Positions 16,957 to 23,343 are shown, counted from the first letter of the stretch. The stretch is 23,343 nucleotides of DNA from JACKCP01 sp034007295 (GCA_034007295.1 JAVERC010000049.1:1-23343); one strand, 5' to 3'. Made by a program: numbers and translations. The notes: generated from the sequence alone by a model not told the origin.

Positions 16957-18687
16957 ATGAATGACAAAATTTACAGGGCTGATCTTTCAAAAATGAAAGC
17001 ATGGATTGAAGATATCCCTGAAAACTGGAAATCCCTTGGAGGAAGGGGGCTTACTTCTGCTGTTGTAGCATCGGAAGTTGAGCCTTTGTGCCATCCACTT
17101 GGAAAAAATAATAAAATTGTTTTTGCACCGGGACTATTGTCTGGAACTACGGCTGCAAATACAGGAAGGCTTTCTGCAGGAGCAAAAAGTCCCTTAACAA
17201 AAGGAATAAAGGAAAGTAATTCAGGGGGAACCTCGGCCCAGCTTTTTGCAAGAGCCGGAATTAAAGCTCTTATAATTGAAGGACTTCCTGAAAATAAAGA
17301 TGAATTTTACGGAATAAGAATAAAAAAAGACAGCATAGAAATAGAAAAAACAAATCTATGGGGAAAAGGAAATTTTGAAACAATAGAAGCCCTTTCAAAG
17401 GGAAATGAAAAACGCGGCGTTATTTCAATAGGAGTAGCTGGAGAAATGAAAATGGCTGCTGCAAACATTTCGGTAAAAGATCCCCAGGGTAAAATAAGAA
17501 GCCTTGGAAGGGGCGGCCTTGGAGCTGTTATGGGTTCAAAGCATATTAAATATGTTGTTGTTGAACCTTCAGAAAATGATCAGGTGCATATAGAAGATCC
17601 TGAAAAATTTAAAGAAGCTGCCAGAAAGTTTGCAAAAGCTCTCATGGCTCATCCTGTAAGCGGTGAAGGCCTTCCAACCTATGGAACAAATATTTTAACA
17701 AATGTTTTACACGAAGCAGGCGGACTTCCCACAAGAAACTTCAGTTCAGGGAATTTTGAGGGACACGACAAAATTTCAGGCGAAACCATGCATGATCTTA
17801 TTGAAGAAAGAGGCGGAAAAGTAAGGCACGGATGTCATGCAGGATGCGTTATTCAGTGTTCACAAGTTTATAATGATAAAGACGGCAACTACCTTACATC
17901 CGGATTTGAATATGAAACAATCTGGGCAACAGGAGCAAACTGCGGAATAAGCGATCTTGACAGCCTTGCCTATGCAGATAATTTAATGGACGATATAGGA
18001 ATTGACACAATTGAAACAGGAGCTGCGGTTGCTGTTGCAATGGAGGCTGGAGTTCTTGAGTTTGGAGATTCAAAAGGTTTTGTAAAAATTGTTGAACAGG
18101 ACATAAAAAACGGTACTCCCCTTGGAAGAATTATTGGTGCCGGAGCAGAAGTTACAGGAAAGGTTTTTGGAGTTACAAGGGTTCCTGTTGTAAAAGGCCA
18201 GGCTCTTCCGGCCTATGATCCAAGAGCTGTAAAAGGTATTGGAATAACCTATGCAACCTCGCCAATGGGAGCAGATCATACTGCCGGCTATTCAGTAACT
18301 TCAAATATTTTAAGTGTAGGCGGATTTATTGATCCTCTTAAAAAAGAAGGCCAGATTGAACTTTCAAGAAATCTTCAGATAGCAACAGCATCACTTGATA
18401 CAGCAGGACTTTGCATATTTACAGCCTTTGCAATCCTTGACAATCCACAAGCTATGGAAGCAATTGTTGATATGTTAAATGCCAAATCCGGTTCATCAAT
18501 TACAGGGGATGACGTAATGAGCCTTGGAGCATCGGTTTTAAAAATGGAAAGGGAATTCAACAAAAGGGCAGGATTTAATGAAAAAGACGACAGACTGCCG
18601 GAATTTTTCTCCCTTGAAAAATGTCCTCCCCATAATGTTATCTGGGATTTTACTGACGAAGAAATAGACTCTTTCTGGAATTTTTAA
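16957..18687 (+). CDS. aor: Aldehyde:ferredoxin oxidoreductase (tungsten/molybdopterin AOR family)
   Basis: A 576-residue AOR-family enzyme, which oxidises aldehydes to carboxylic acids (or the reverse) with ferredoxin, using a bis-pterin W or Mo cofactor and one [4Fe-4S] cluster. The ATG at 16957 is preferred (GGAGG at 16944-16948) over one at 16927. Pterin-binding segments include GLLSGTTAANTGRLSAGAKS and GGTSAQLFARAG, and near 420-445 DPRAVKGIGITYATSPMGAD. Cluster cysteines appear as C293-x3-C297-x3-C301 (CHAGCVIQC) and C486 (AGLCIFTAF); the first spacing differs from the CxxCxxxC of Pyrococcus AOR. It heads a tight operon with a MoaD-like gene 3 nt downstream, a ThiF-like gene and an SGNH-like gene. 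Metal and substrate cannot be read from the sequence. Confidence 0.93.
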   Translation: MNDKIYRADLSKMKAWIEDIPENWKSLGGRGLTSAVVASEVEPLCHPLGKNNKIVFAPGLLSGTTAANTGRLSAGAKSPLTKGIKESNSGGTSAQLFARAGIKALIIEGLPENKDEFYGIRIKKDSIEIEKTNLWGKGNFETIEALSKGNEKRGVISIGVAGEMKMAAANISVKDPQGKIRSLGRGGLGAVMGSKHIKYVVVEPSENDQVHIEDPEKFKEAARKFAKALMAHPVSGEGLPTYGTNILTNVLHEAGGLPTRNFSSGNFEGHDKISGETMHDLIEERGGKVRHGCHAGCVIQCSQVYNDKDGNYLTSGFEYETIWATGANCGISDLDSLAYADNLMDDIGIDTIETGAAVAVAMEAGVLEFGDSKGFVKIVEQDIKNGTPLGRIIGAGAEVTGKVFGVTRVPVVKGQALPAYDPRAVKGIGITYATSPMGADHTAGYSVTSNILSVGGFIDPLKKEGQIELSRNLQIATASLDTAGLCIFTAFAILDNPQAMEAIVDMLNAKSGSSITGDDVMSLGASVLKMEREFNKRAGFNEKDDRLPEFFSLEKCPPHNVIWDFTDEEIDSFWNF

Positions 18688-18690
18688 ATA

Positions 18691-18915
18691 ATGAAAATAA
18701 GAGTAAAACTTTTTGCTCAGTTCAGAAAAAACAGGTTTAAGGAAAAGGAAATGGAGGTGTCAGAGGACACCTCTGTTTCAGATATTTTAAAACTTCTTGA
18801 AATAGATGAAAAAGAAGCAGGAATAATTTTTGTAAACGGCAGACATTTTGAAAACAAGCCAGTTCTTGAAAATGGCGATCAGGTTTCAATTTTTCCTGTG
18901 GTTGGAGGAGGCTGA
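18691..18915 (+). CDS. MoaD/ThiS-like ubiquitin-fold sulfur carrier protein
   Basis: A 74-residue beta-grasp protein. It starts MKIRVKLFAQFRKNR, has the NGRHFENKPVLENGDQVSIFP core typical of MoaD/ThiS, and ends in VVGGG, giving the C-terminal Gly-Gly that is adenylated and thiocarboxylated. It probably supplies sulfur for the pterin cofactor of the neighbouring AOR. It begins 3 nt after the AOR stop, so it is translationally coupled. Its TGA stop is directly followed, in the same frame, by the E1-like gene. Confidence 0.9.
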   Translation: MKIRVKLFAQFRKNRFKEKEMEVSEDTSVSDILKLLEIDEKEAGIIFVNGRHFENKPVLENGDQVSIFPVVGGG

Positions 18916-18918
18916 TTT

Positions 18919-19449
18919 ATCAAGGACTTTATCCCACCAAAATATCAGAAAAATGATTTATCCGTTCAGGAGCAAAAAAAACTTTTCAGCTCTTTTGTTG
19001 TAATAGCAGGGTGCGGAGCTCTTGGGCAGTCCTATGCACAAACTTTTGCAAGACTTGGAATAGGAAATATCTGTATTTATGATCCTGATGTTTTTGAGGA
19101 AAATAATTTCAACCGACAGATTTTCTGCACCAGTTCAAATATAGGGTTTTCAAAGGCAGAAGAGACAAAAAAAGCTCTTGAAAAAATAAATCCCGACTTA
19201 AATTATCATATTTTTAAAAAACATATTGAGGATGACAATTTTTTATTGTCATTGAAAAATTCCAATATTGCAGTTGATGCCTTAGATAATTTCAAATCAA
19301 GAATTTACCTTGAAAAAACATGCAAAGACCTGAACAAGTCTTTGCTCCATTCAGCAATAAACGGCCACACAGGCCAGATGAGGCTTATTTTTCCAGAAGA
19401 TGAATTTTTAAAAATAAATTATTCAAAAATTGAAGATAAATATATTTGA
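18919..19449 (+). CDS. Short ThiF/MoeB-like (E1-like) adenylyltransferase with no canonical start codon
   Basis: A frame open from just after the MoaD-like stop gives about 176 residues with the E1-like fold. Counting from the ATC at 18919: nucleotide loop AGCGALGQ (30-37), D55 and D57 (YDPDVF), the Arg finger R66 (NNFNRQ), and AVDALDNFKSR (118-128), which matches the adenylate-binding DxxDN motif. It should activate the C-terminus of the MoaD-like partner. No ATG, GTG or TTG occurs in frame before the nucleotide loop. AGGAGG at 18906-18911 sits 7 nt before the ATC, so ATC initiation is proposed; a sequencing error or decay is the alternative. The protein stops before the zinc CxxC pairs and crossover Cys loop of full-length MoeB/ThiF (about 250 residues). 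Its stop is 1 nt from the next ATG. Confidence 0.75.
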   Translation: MKDFIPPKYQKNDLSVQEQKKLFSSFVVIAGCGALGQSYAQTFARLGIGNICIYDPDVFEENNFNRQIFCTSSNIGFSKAEETKKALEKINPDLNYHIFKKHIEDDNFLLSLKNSNIAVDALDNFKSRIYLEKTCKDLNKSLLHSAINGHTGQMRLIFPEDEFLKINYSKIEDKYI

Positions 19450-19450
19450 T

Positions 19451-20068
19451 ATGACAAAAAAAGATTTAACAGCAGGTTTTTTTGGAGATTCGATTTTTTA
19501 TGGTTATCAGACAGATTATGAATCAAGATGCTTCAGGGTTTTTGAAAAAGAATCTGGGATAAGGCCTGTTTTTGTGGGACGTGAAAATCCCCTGGGTTTT
19601 CCGGGAGCCGGTATTTATGATTTAATAAAACTGTCTGATTCTCTTTTTAATGTTTATTATCCAGACATTTTGTTTTTATGCATAGGAGCAAACCATTTTG
19701 ACGGAGAGGGAATTTTAAGATACCCATATTCAATAAGTGAATCCGAATTTTTTGAGCAGTATTTTATTCTTTTTGAAAAACTTAAAAAAAAGGGACTCAA
19801 TGTTTTATGGTGCGGTTTTCCACCCTTTGAGCAGGGCGGAATAAATCAGGAAAGAGCTCTTTATCTGAGTGAAAAAATTTCTGAAATTGCTAAAAATTTT
19901 GATTATAAATCATCTTTTTTTATTGAAAGCCTTATAAAACAGTCCGATTTTGATGCTCAGGGCGGAGTTTATTACAATAATCTTGCAATTGATATTCATC
20001 CAAATAATCTGGGACAGGAGTTTATTGGGGATTATTATGCTGATTATATTGGTAAATCTGACTGGTAA
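19451..20068 (+). CDS. SGNH/GDSL hydrolase-like protein
   Basis: A 205-residue cytoplasmic protein without a signal peptide. Three SGNH-hydrolase blocks are visible: block I FFGDSIFYGY with S14, block III IGAN with G79 and N81, and block V DIHPNNLGQE with H183. The Asp stands two residues before this His, not the canonical three, so the triad may be altered. The ATG at 19451 lies 1 nt after the TGA of the E1-like gene, pointing to coupled translation; a TTG at 19430 would overlap that gene. Family members hydrolyse esters, acyl groups or thioesters, but no substrate can be inferred. Its presence at the end of an AOR/sulfur-carrier operon is unexplained. Confidence 0.75.
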   Translation: MTKKDLTAGFFGDSIFYGYQTDYESRCFRVFEKESGIRPVFVGRENPLGFPGAGIYDLIKLSDSLFNVYYPDILFLCIGANHFDGEGILRYPYSISESEFFEQYFILFEKLKKKGLNVLWCGFPPFEQGGINQERALYLSEKISEIAKNFDYKSSFFIESLIKQSDFDAQGGVYYNNLAIDIHPNNLGQEFIGDYYADYIGKSDW

Positions 20069-20203
20069 TTCTTTGGTTGTTTTTTGGCTTGTGGCATTGG
20101 TCATTTAAGTTATCTTAATATTTGATATTATGGAAAAGGTTTAAAAAATTTTTTTTATGAAATAGACTTAAATTTAAAATTTGTTTTAAAATTAGGTATG
20201 TTA

Positions 20204-20230
20204 TAGCATAGTATGCTAAATTCATTGACA
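20204..20230. promoter_or_regulatory. Palindromic operator-like site next to a -35-like TTGACA
   Basis: TAGCATA (20204-20210), one G, then TATGCTA (20212-20218) form a perfect 15-nt palindrome. TTGACA (20225-20230) follows 6 nt later. No good -10 box stands at 17 nt. The stretch 20069-20401 otherwise holds only AT-rich DNA with no gene. The site could bind a regulator controlling transcription into the cassettes. Confidence 0.35.
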
Positions 20231-20427
20231 ATTGTTTTGTTTAATGATTTTTTAATTTTCTATCTGCTGAAAATATCTATTTTTTTAAAAGTGGAAAAAA
20301 ATTATTATTATTTTCAATTTTTGCAGTTAAATATTTGATAAACTGGAAAAATTTCAATTATATAAGCGTTATAAGTGGATTTTTTCCATATATTGATACT
20401 GTTGGCCTCTTATTTAAGGATTCTATT

Positions 20428-20982
20428 ATGGTATTTGTAACCAGCCAAATTTCAATAAATTGGTTGAGCAATGACGCTTGGTCAGAAGCTTTTATTGGTA
20501 CAAGAAGAATTGTTTATGAAATCCTTCCTTCTTCAAACTCAGAACAGAAAGCTGAAGATGGTGCTCTTTGTCAGTTAGCAATTATCGGTTCGAATCATTT
20601 AATGGAATACGCTTTATTTGATTTGCTTAAACCATATGTAAATTCAACCAATGACAAGTTTTCGATCTCTAAAAAAAAGCTCGAAAATGCAAGTTACTTT
20701 TTTGCTTTAAAAAATTTACTACCCAAAATAGCAGAACAACCCGTAAACCTCAATTACGAACCTTTAAAATCAACTGAAACTCTTCGCATGAGAAGAAATG
20801 AAACAATTCATAAAACATCTGCAATTGCAACTGTTGAGATGTCGAGATCCGCTTTATTTTCGGCTGTAGAAGGCACAAAATATCTATATCAGATATGTGG
20901 CCAAGGGTTTAAATACAGTTCTTTTTTAAACAAATATCCACTTTCTAAAGAAAAATATTTTTCAACAATAACTTACCCTTAG
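20428..20982 (+). CDS. Cassette 1 hypothetical protein with HEPN-like R-x4-H motif
   Basis: A 184-residue protein of unknown family. The ATG at 20428 is chosen because it lies inside the cassette and has AAGGA at 20416-20420; an in-frame TTG at 20335 lies outside the cassette boundary. It begins MVFVTSQISINWLSNDAW and looks alpha-helical and soluble. Near its C-terminal third it reads RMRRNETIHKTS, an R-N-x3-H arrangement like the catalytic motif of HEPN RNases, followed by a helix (MSRSALFSAVEGTKYLYQIC). This may point to a toxin or defence role, but the similarity is motif-level only. The TAG stop overlaps the R'' box of attC1. Confidence 0.7.
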   Translation: MVFVTSQISINWLSNDAWSEAFIGTRRIVYEILPSSNSEQKAEDGALCQLAIIGSNHLMEYALFDLLKPYVNSTNDKFSISKKKLENASYFFALKNLLPKIAEQPVNLNYEPLKSTETLRMRRNETIHKTSAIATVEMSRSALFSAVEGTKYLYQICGQGFKYSSFLNKYPLSKEKYFSTITYP

Positions 20983-21085
20983 GCCAACAAAAAAATGTAC
21001 TTGACAGTTAAAGGTGCGTGACCTTTTATAGAAGACCTCAAAGGTTGTCGCGTGCCTTTAACTGCAAGTAATTAACACGTTATAA
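20982..21085 (+). other. attC: Integron attC site 1
   Basis: R'' GGCCAAC (20982-20988) and R' GTTATAA (21079-21085, cut G^TT after 21079) bound a 104-nt imperfect palindrome. The left arm CTTGACAGTTAAAGGTGCGT and right arm GCGTGCCTTTAACTGCAAG pair over about 20 nt, with one unpaired A in the left arm (the A of TTGACAG), as expected for attC extrahelical bases. Confidence 0.85.
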
Positions 21086-21095
21086 GGAAGCCAAT

Positions 21096-21788
21096 GTGAA
21101 TAAGTACAAAACTATTAAAGAATATATGGAAAATGGAAGCATTGAAAAATTTATCAATGACTACAAAATTTCGATAGAATCATTATACACTGGTAATATT
21201 ATTAAACTTGCTTCTGAAGGTTGGACTATTCCGCCTTTCATAAACTGGCATAAAACTCTTGATGAATTGAATAAAGATCATGAAAGGCTAATAAAACATT
21301 GGATCAGTTTATACCATAAAAACGAATCAGTTTTATTAAATAAAATAGTCTCTAATTGCCCTGAAAAATGGCGTTTTCTCTTAAAAGAATGTGTTGATTG
21401 CTACTTTGACGAAAGGTACAGAATTTGTATTCCAGCACTCATATCGATGTTCGAGGGTCTGTTGTCTTATAAAATATTTGACTTCAATGTAGTTAATATT
21501 AGGTACACTCAGCCATTGGAGAATAATATTAACTGTAATAATTATACTGGTATTGATGTCATATTAGCAATTTCATTAAAAGAATTCACTAAACACATTT
21601 TTAAGAATAGTTTATTCTCAAATGATGAGCCCGTTGATATAAATAGACATTGGATTGCCCATGGACGTTCAAGTGTAAATGTTAACAAAATAGATGTTAT
21701 TAAATTATTTAATGCTATAGCAACCATATTGTGGCTAAGTAATAGCTGGGCAGAAATAGTTTGTAATGATAAAGCTTATAACAAATAA
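21096..21788 (+). CDS. Cassette 2 hypothetical protein with HEPN-like R-x4-H motif
   Basis: A 230-residue protein of unknown family. The start is a GTG at 21096 with AAGGA at 21084-21088; the whole leader fits within the first 16 nt of the cassette. It appears soluble and helical. A C-terminal segment reads NRHWIAHGRSS, an R-x4-H arrangement seen in HEPN-domain proteins and many defence-associated hypotheticals, preceded by a helical region with ERYRICIPALISMFEGLL. An RNase, toxin or antiphage role is a motif-based guess. The stop lies within attC2, which is usual for cassette genes. Confidence 0.75.
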   Translation: MNKYKTIKEYMENGSIEKFINDYKISIESLYTGNIIKLASEGWTIPPFINWHKTLDELNKDHERLIKHWISLYHKNESVLLNKIVSNCPEKWRFLLKECVDCYFDERYRICIPALISMFEGLLSYKIFDFNVVNIRYTQPLENNINCNNYTGIDVILAISLKEFTKHIFKNSLFSNDEPVDINRHWIAHGRSSVNVNKIDVIKLFNAIATILWLSNSWAEIVCNDKAYNK

Positions 21789-21879
21789 ATGAACTCTGAC
21801 AATTAAAGGCGAGTGACTATTTAGAAGACTTCAAAGGTTGTCGCACGCCTTTAATTGCAGGTTATTAACATCGTTATAC
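21776..21879 (+). other. attC: Integron attC site 2
   Basis: R'' TTATAAC (21776-21782) and R' GTTATAC (21873-21879, cut after G21873) bound a 104-nt imperfect palindrome. The left arm CTGACAATTAAAGGCGAGT and right arm ACGCCTTTAATTGCAGG pair, again with an extra unpaired A. It matches attC1 in length and at most positions (AAAGGTTGTCGC is identical in both), so the two come from one integron family. Confidence 0.85.
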
Positions 21880-21939
21880 AGAACCGGTTATTTACTTGTT
21901 ATACATTAAAATATCAACTCGTAAGGAGAACATTTACAA

Positions 21940-22973
21940 GTGAAGAACTTTAAAGAAAAGTCAGACAAAATTTGGGAAGTTGCAAATCTTCTCAGAGGCG
22001 ATTACAAAAGAGCAGATTACGGAAAAGTAATTTTGCCAATGACAGTGCTAAGGCGTTTGGACTGCGTGTTAAAAAGCACGAAACAAGATGTTCTCGACTA
22101 CTTACCAAAAGTTGACAGTTTAAAAGAAAGTGCTAAGGACATTGCTTTGAACAAAAAAGCAGGTTTTAACTTTCATAACCGAAGCCAATTTGACTTTGAT
22201 AAACTCATAGCCGACCCAAACAATGTAGCAGCTAACCTAAGAAACTTCATCAATGGATTTTCCACAAGTGCCAGAGAAATAATCGAATATTTCAACTTTG
22301 ACGACCAAATAGACAGAATGGACGACCCAAAGGCGGACATTCTTTTTCGGGTGGTAAAAGCATTTCAGGAAATTGACCTTTCAGAAGACGACCCAATGAT
22401 TATGGGTTACATTTTTGAAGACCTTATCCGTAAATTCTCTGAACAATCCAACGAAACCGCAGGGGAACACTTTACGCCAAGAGAAGTAATTCGATGAATG
22501 GTCAATGTACTATTCAATGAAGATAGCGAGACTTTGACCAAAGAGGGAATTGTAAAAACAATGTACGACCCTGCTTGCGGAACAGGCGGAATGCTTTCGG
22601 TTGCAGAACAATATTTGAACGAACTCAATTCAAAAGCAGAGCTAAAAGTTTTCGGACAAGAAATTAATCCAGAATCTTATGCAATCTGTAAATCGGATAT
22701 GCTGATTAAAGGGCAAAATCCTTCCAATGTGAAATTTGGAAACACTTTTACGGTGGACGGACTGGAAGAAGAAAAATTTGATTATATGCTTTCCAATCCG
22801 CCTTTTGGTGTGGACTGGAAAAAAGCACAGAAGATAATCAAAGCAGAAGCAGACAGCAAAGGAATGCGAGGACGTTTTGTGCAGGTTTACCAAGAATAAA
22901 CGATGGCTCGTTGCTCTTTTTACAGCATATGATTTCCAAAATGAAACCGGGCGGAACCCGAATTGGCATTGTA
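21940..22973 (+). pseudogene. hsdM: Type I restriction-modification methyltransferase subunit HsdM, decayed and truncated
   Basis: The HsdM N-terminal helical domain begins at a GTG (21940; AAGGAG at 21923-21928). It runs to HFTPREVIR, where a TGA at 22495-22497 replaces the Leu expected before MVNVLF, in the same frame. The N6-adenine methyltransferase domain follows, with AdoMet motif I DPACGTGG and catalytic motif NPPFG. Near 22879 one G is missing (GRF then VQV instead of GAGLPRINDG). In the next frame the familiar continuation AGLPRINDGSLLFLQHMISKMKPGG is readable up to GIV at about 22973, where homology stops at an inserted element. Three independent lesions make a working enzyme very unlikely. 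No hsdS or hsdR is in the window. Codons are richer in GAC/CCA than in the neighbours, suggesting transfer. Confidence 0.9.
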
Positions 22974-23085
22974 AAAGGGGTCAAGTCTACTCTTGACTCA
23001 TGTAAACAAACACATGATTTAAAGCAAGAGTGCTATTTTTCATTCTTTCTGAGCAAGGCGAGTCAAGGGTATATCTGCCCCCTTT
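22974..23085. mobile_element. 112-nt miniature element with 26-nt terminal inverted repeats interrupting hsdM
   Basis: The left end begins AAAGGGGTCAAGTCTACTC and runs to TTGACTC (22974-22999). Read on the minus strand from 23085, the right end begins AAAGGGGGCAGATATACCC and runs to TTGACTC. The two 26-nt ends differ at only about six positions. The interior has no ORF. Ends of the GGGGTCA...TTGAC type are familiar near IS200/RAYT-like transposases, so this is probably a non-autonomous derivative. No target-site duplication is clear. Confidence 0.75.
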
Positions 23086-23218
23086 AGGTACTCAGTCAAT
23101 AGAACTTTTAACAAATTAAAAATTTCATACAATCAAAGGTGTTGCAAAAAAAAGGCAAGCAAGATTTTGCTTCTTTTATAAGATAAGCTATTATAAAATT
23201 TGGCTTATAGTTATAATG

Positions 23219-23343
23219 TCATCCGTAATTCCAAAATGCACTAAACTCCATAGTCTGAAAATGTAATATTTTTTTCTTTTCTTTTTCTTATTTTCTTCTA
23301 AAGAAAGACAAATTTTTAAAATCTCTTCTTCAATTTTCTTTTT
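23219..23343 (-). CDS. Possible 3' end of a minus-strand gene (runs off window)
   Basis: On the minus strand the frame is open from the window end to a TGA at 23219-23221, giving about 40 residues that are Lys/Glu-rich (EEILKICLSLEENKKKKRK) and then end FSAFWNYG. No family is recognised. It could be the end of a transposase or accessory gene. The stretch 23086-23218 holds only AT-rich DNA. Confidence 0.25.

Larger units (their letters stand above)
20402..21873 (+). mobile_element. Two integron gene cassettes in tandem (no integrase in window)
   Basis: Cassette 1 runs 20402-21079 and cassette 2 runs 21080-21873. Each is one short ORF followed by a 104-nt attC. The left-end heptamer of each cassette is the exact reverse complement of the R'' box at its own 3' end: GTTGGCC (20401-20407) with GGCCAAC (20982-20988), and GTTATAA (21079-21085) with TTATAAC (21776-21782). 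This is what circular cassettes cut at G^TT would give. The cassettes may belong to a larger array, a CALIN cluster, or a secondary insertion site. Confidence 0.85.

Noticed and set aside
18913..18915. TGA read as selenocysteine, fusing the MoaD-like and E1-like proteins
   Set aside because: Readthrough would bury the C-terminal Gly-Gly that must be free for thiocarboxylation, and no SECIS-like hairpin was recognised right after the TGA.
19246..19449. Separate 67-residue gene starting at TTG 19246
   Set aside because: The frame is open upstream to 18916 and carries the E1-like nucleotide loop, so this is only the 3' part of the longer gene.
20335..20427. TTG start giving a longer cassette 1 protein
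   Set aside because: It would begin before the cassette boundary at 20402; the ATG at 20428 has AAGGA at good spacing and lies inside the cassette.
20982..21879. CRISPR-like or simple direct repeat made by the two similar 104-nt segments
   Set aside because: Each is an internal imperfect palindrome with attC boxes and separates ORFs of different sequence; there are no regular spacers.
22498..22899. Independent methyltransferase gene starting at ATG 22498
   Set aside because: It continues HsdM in the same frame one codon after the TGA; the two parts together match one protein.

Overview
This is an AT-rich bacterial chromosome segment, most likely from a sulfate-reducing or related anaerobic member of the Desulfobacterota (Desulfobacteraceae-like). 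The lineage is inferred from gene content: a two-gene HdrC-HdrB module, a membrane proton-pumping pyrophosphatase, a tungsten-type aldehyde:ferredoxin oxidoreductase (AOR) followed by ubiquitin-like and E1-like sulfur-transfer genes, and the order ispE / tRNA-Gln / prs / rplY(ctc) / pth.

Layout. Positions 1-1237 hold the 3' part of a PAS-HisKA-ATPase-receiver hybrid histidine kinase. A 476-nt gap follows with a ~195-nt miniature inverted-repeat element and a strong sigma70-type promoter, then hdrC and hdrB. After a 474-nt hairpin-rich spacer comes a core block: DUF1844 protein, periplasmic HtrA/Deg protease, ispE, tRNA-Gln(TTG), prs, rplY, pth, hppA (closed by a textbook terminator), queA, tgt and a class I/II aminotransferase. 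A second, inverted copy of the miniature element and a bidirectional terminator separate this block from a minus-strand EAL-HDOD signalling gene. Divergent from that gene are two tandem MntP-family genes, the first a divergent paralog. Next is an operon AOR - MoaD/ThiS-like - short ThiF/E1-like - SGNH-hydrolase-like.

Accessory end. From about 20402 two integron gene cassettes lie head to tail. Each has one small ORF and ends in a 104-nt attC site. The simple-site heptamers pair cassette by cassette (GTTGGCC with GGCCAAC, GTTATAA with TTATAAC), which fixes the cassette boundaries. No integrase is in the window. Both cassette proteins are unrecognised but carry an R-x4-H HEPN-like signature. 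Beyond the last attC is a decayed type I restriction-modification hsdM: one in-frame nonsense codon, one single-base frameshift, and truncation by a 112-nt element with 26-nt terminal inverted repeats.

The items most worth a second look are: the AOR operon, whose E1-like gene lacks any ATG/GTG/TTG start before its nucleotide-binding loop, lacks the C-terminal CxxC/catalytic-Cys part of known E1-like enzymes, and is coupled to an SGNH-like gene; the integron cassettes with paired HEPN-like proteins; the tandem MntP-like pair; and the dispersed miniature element.
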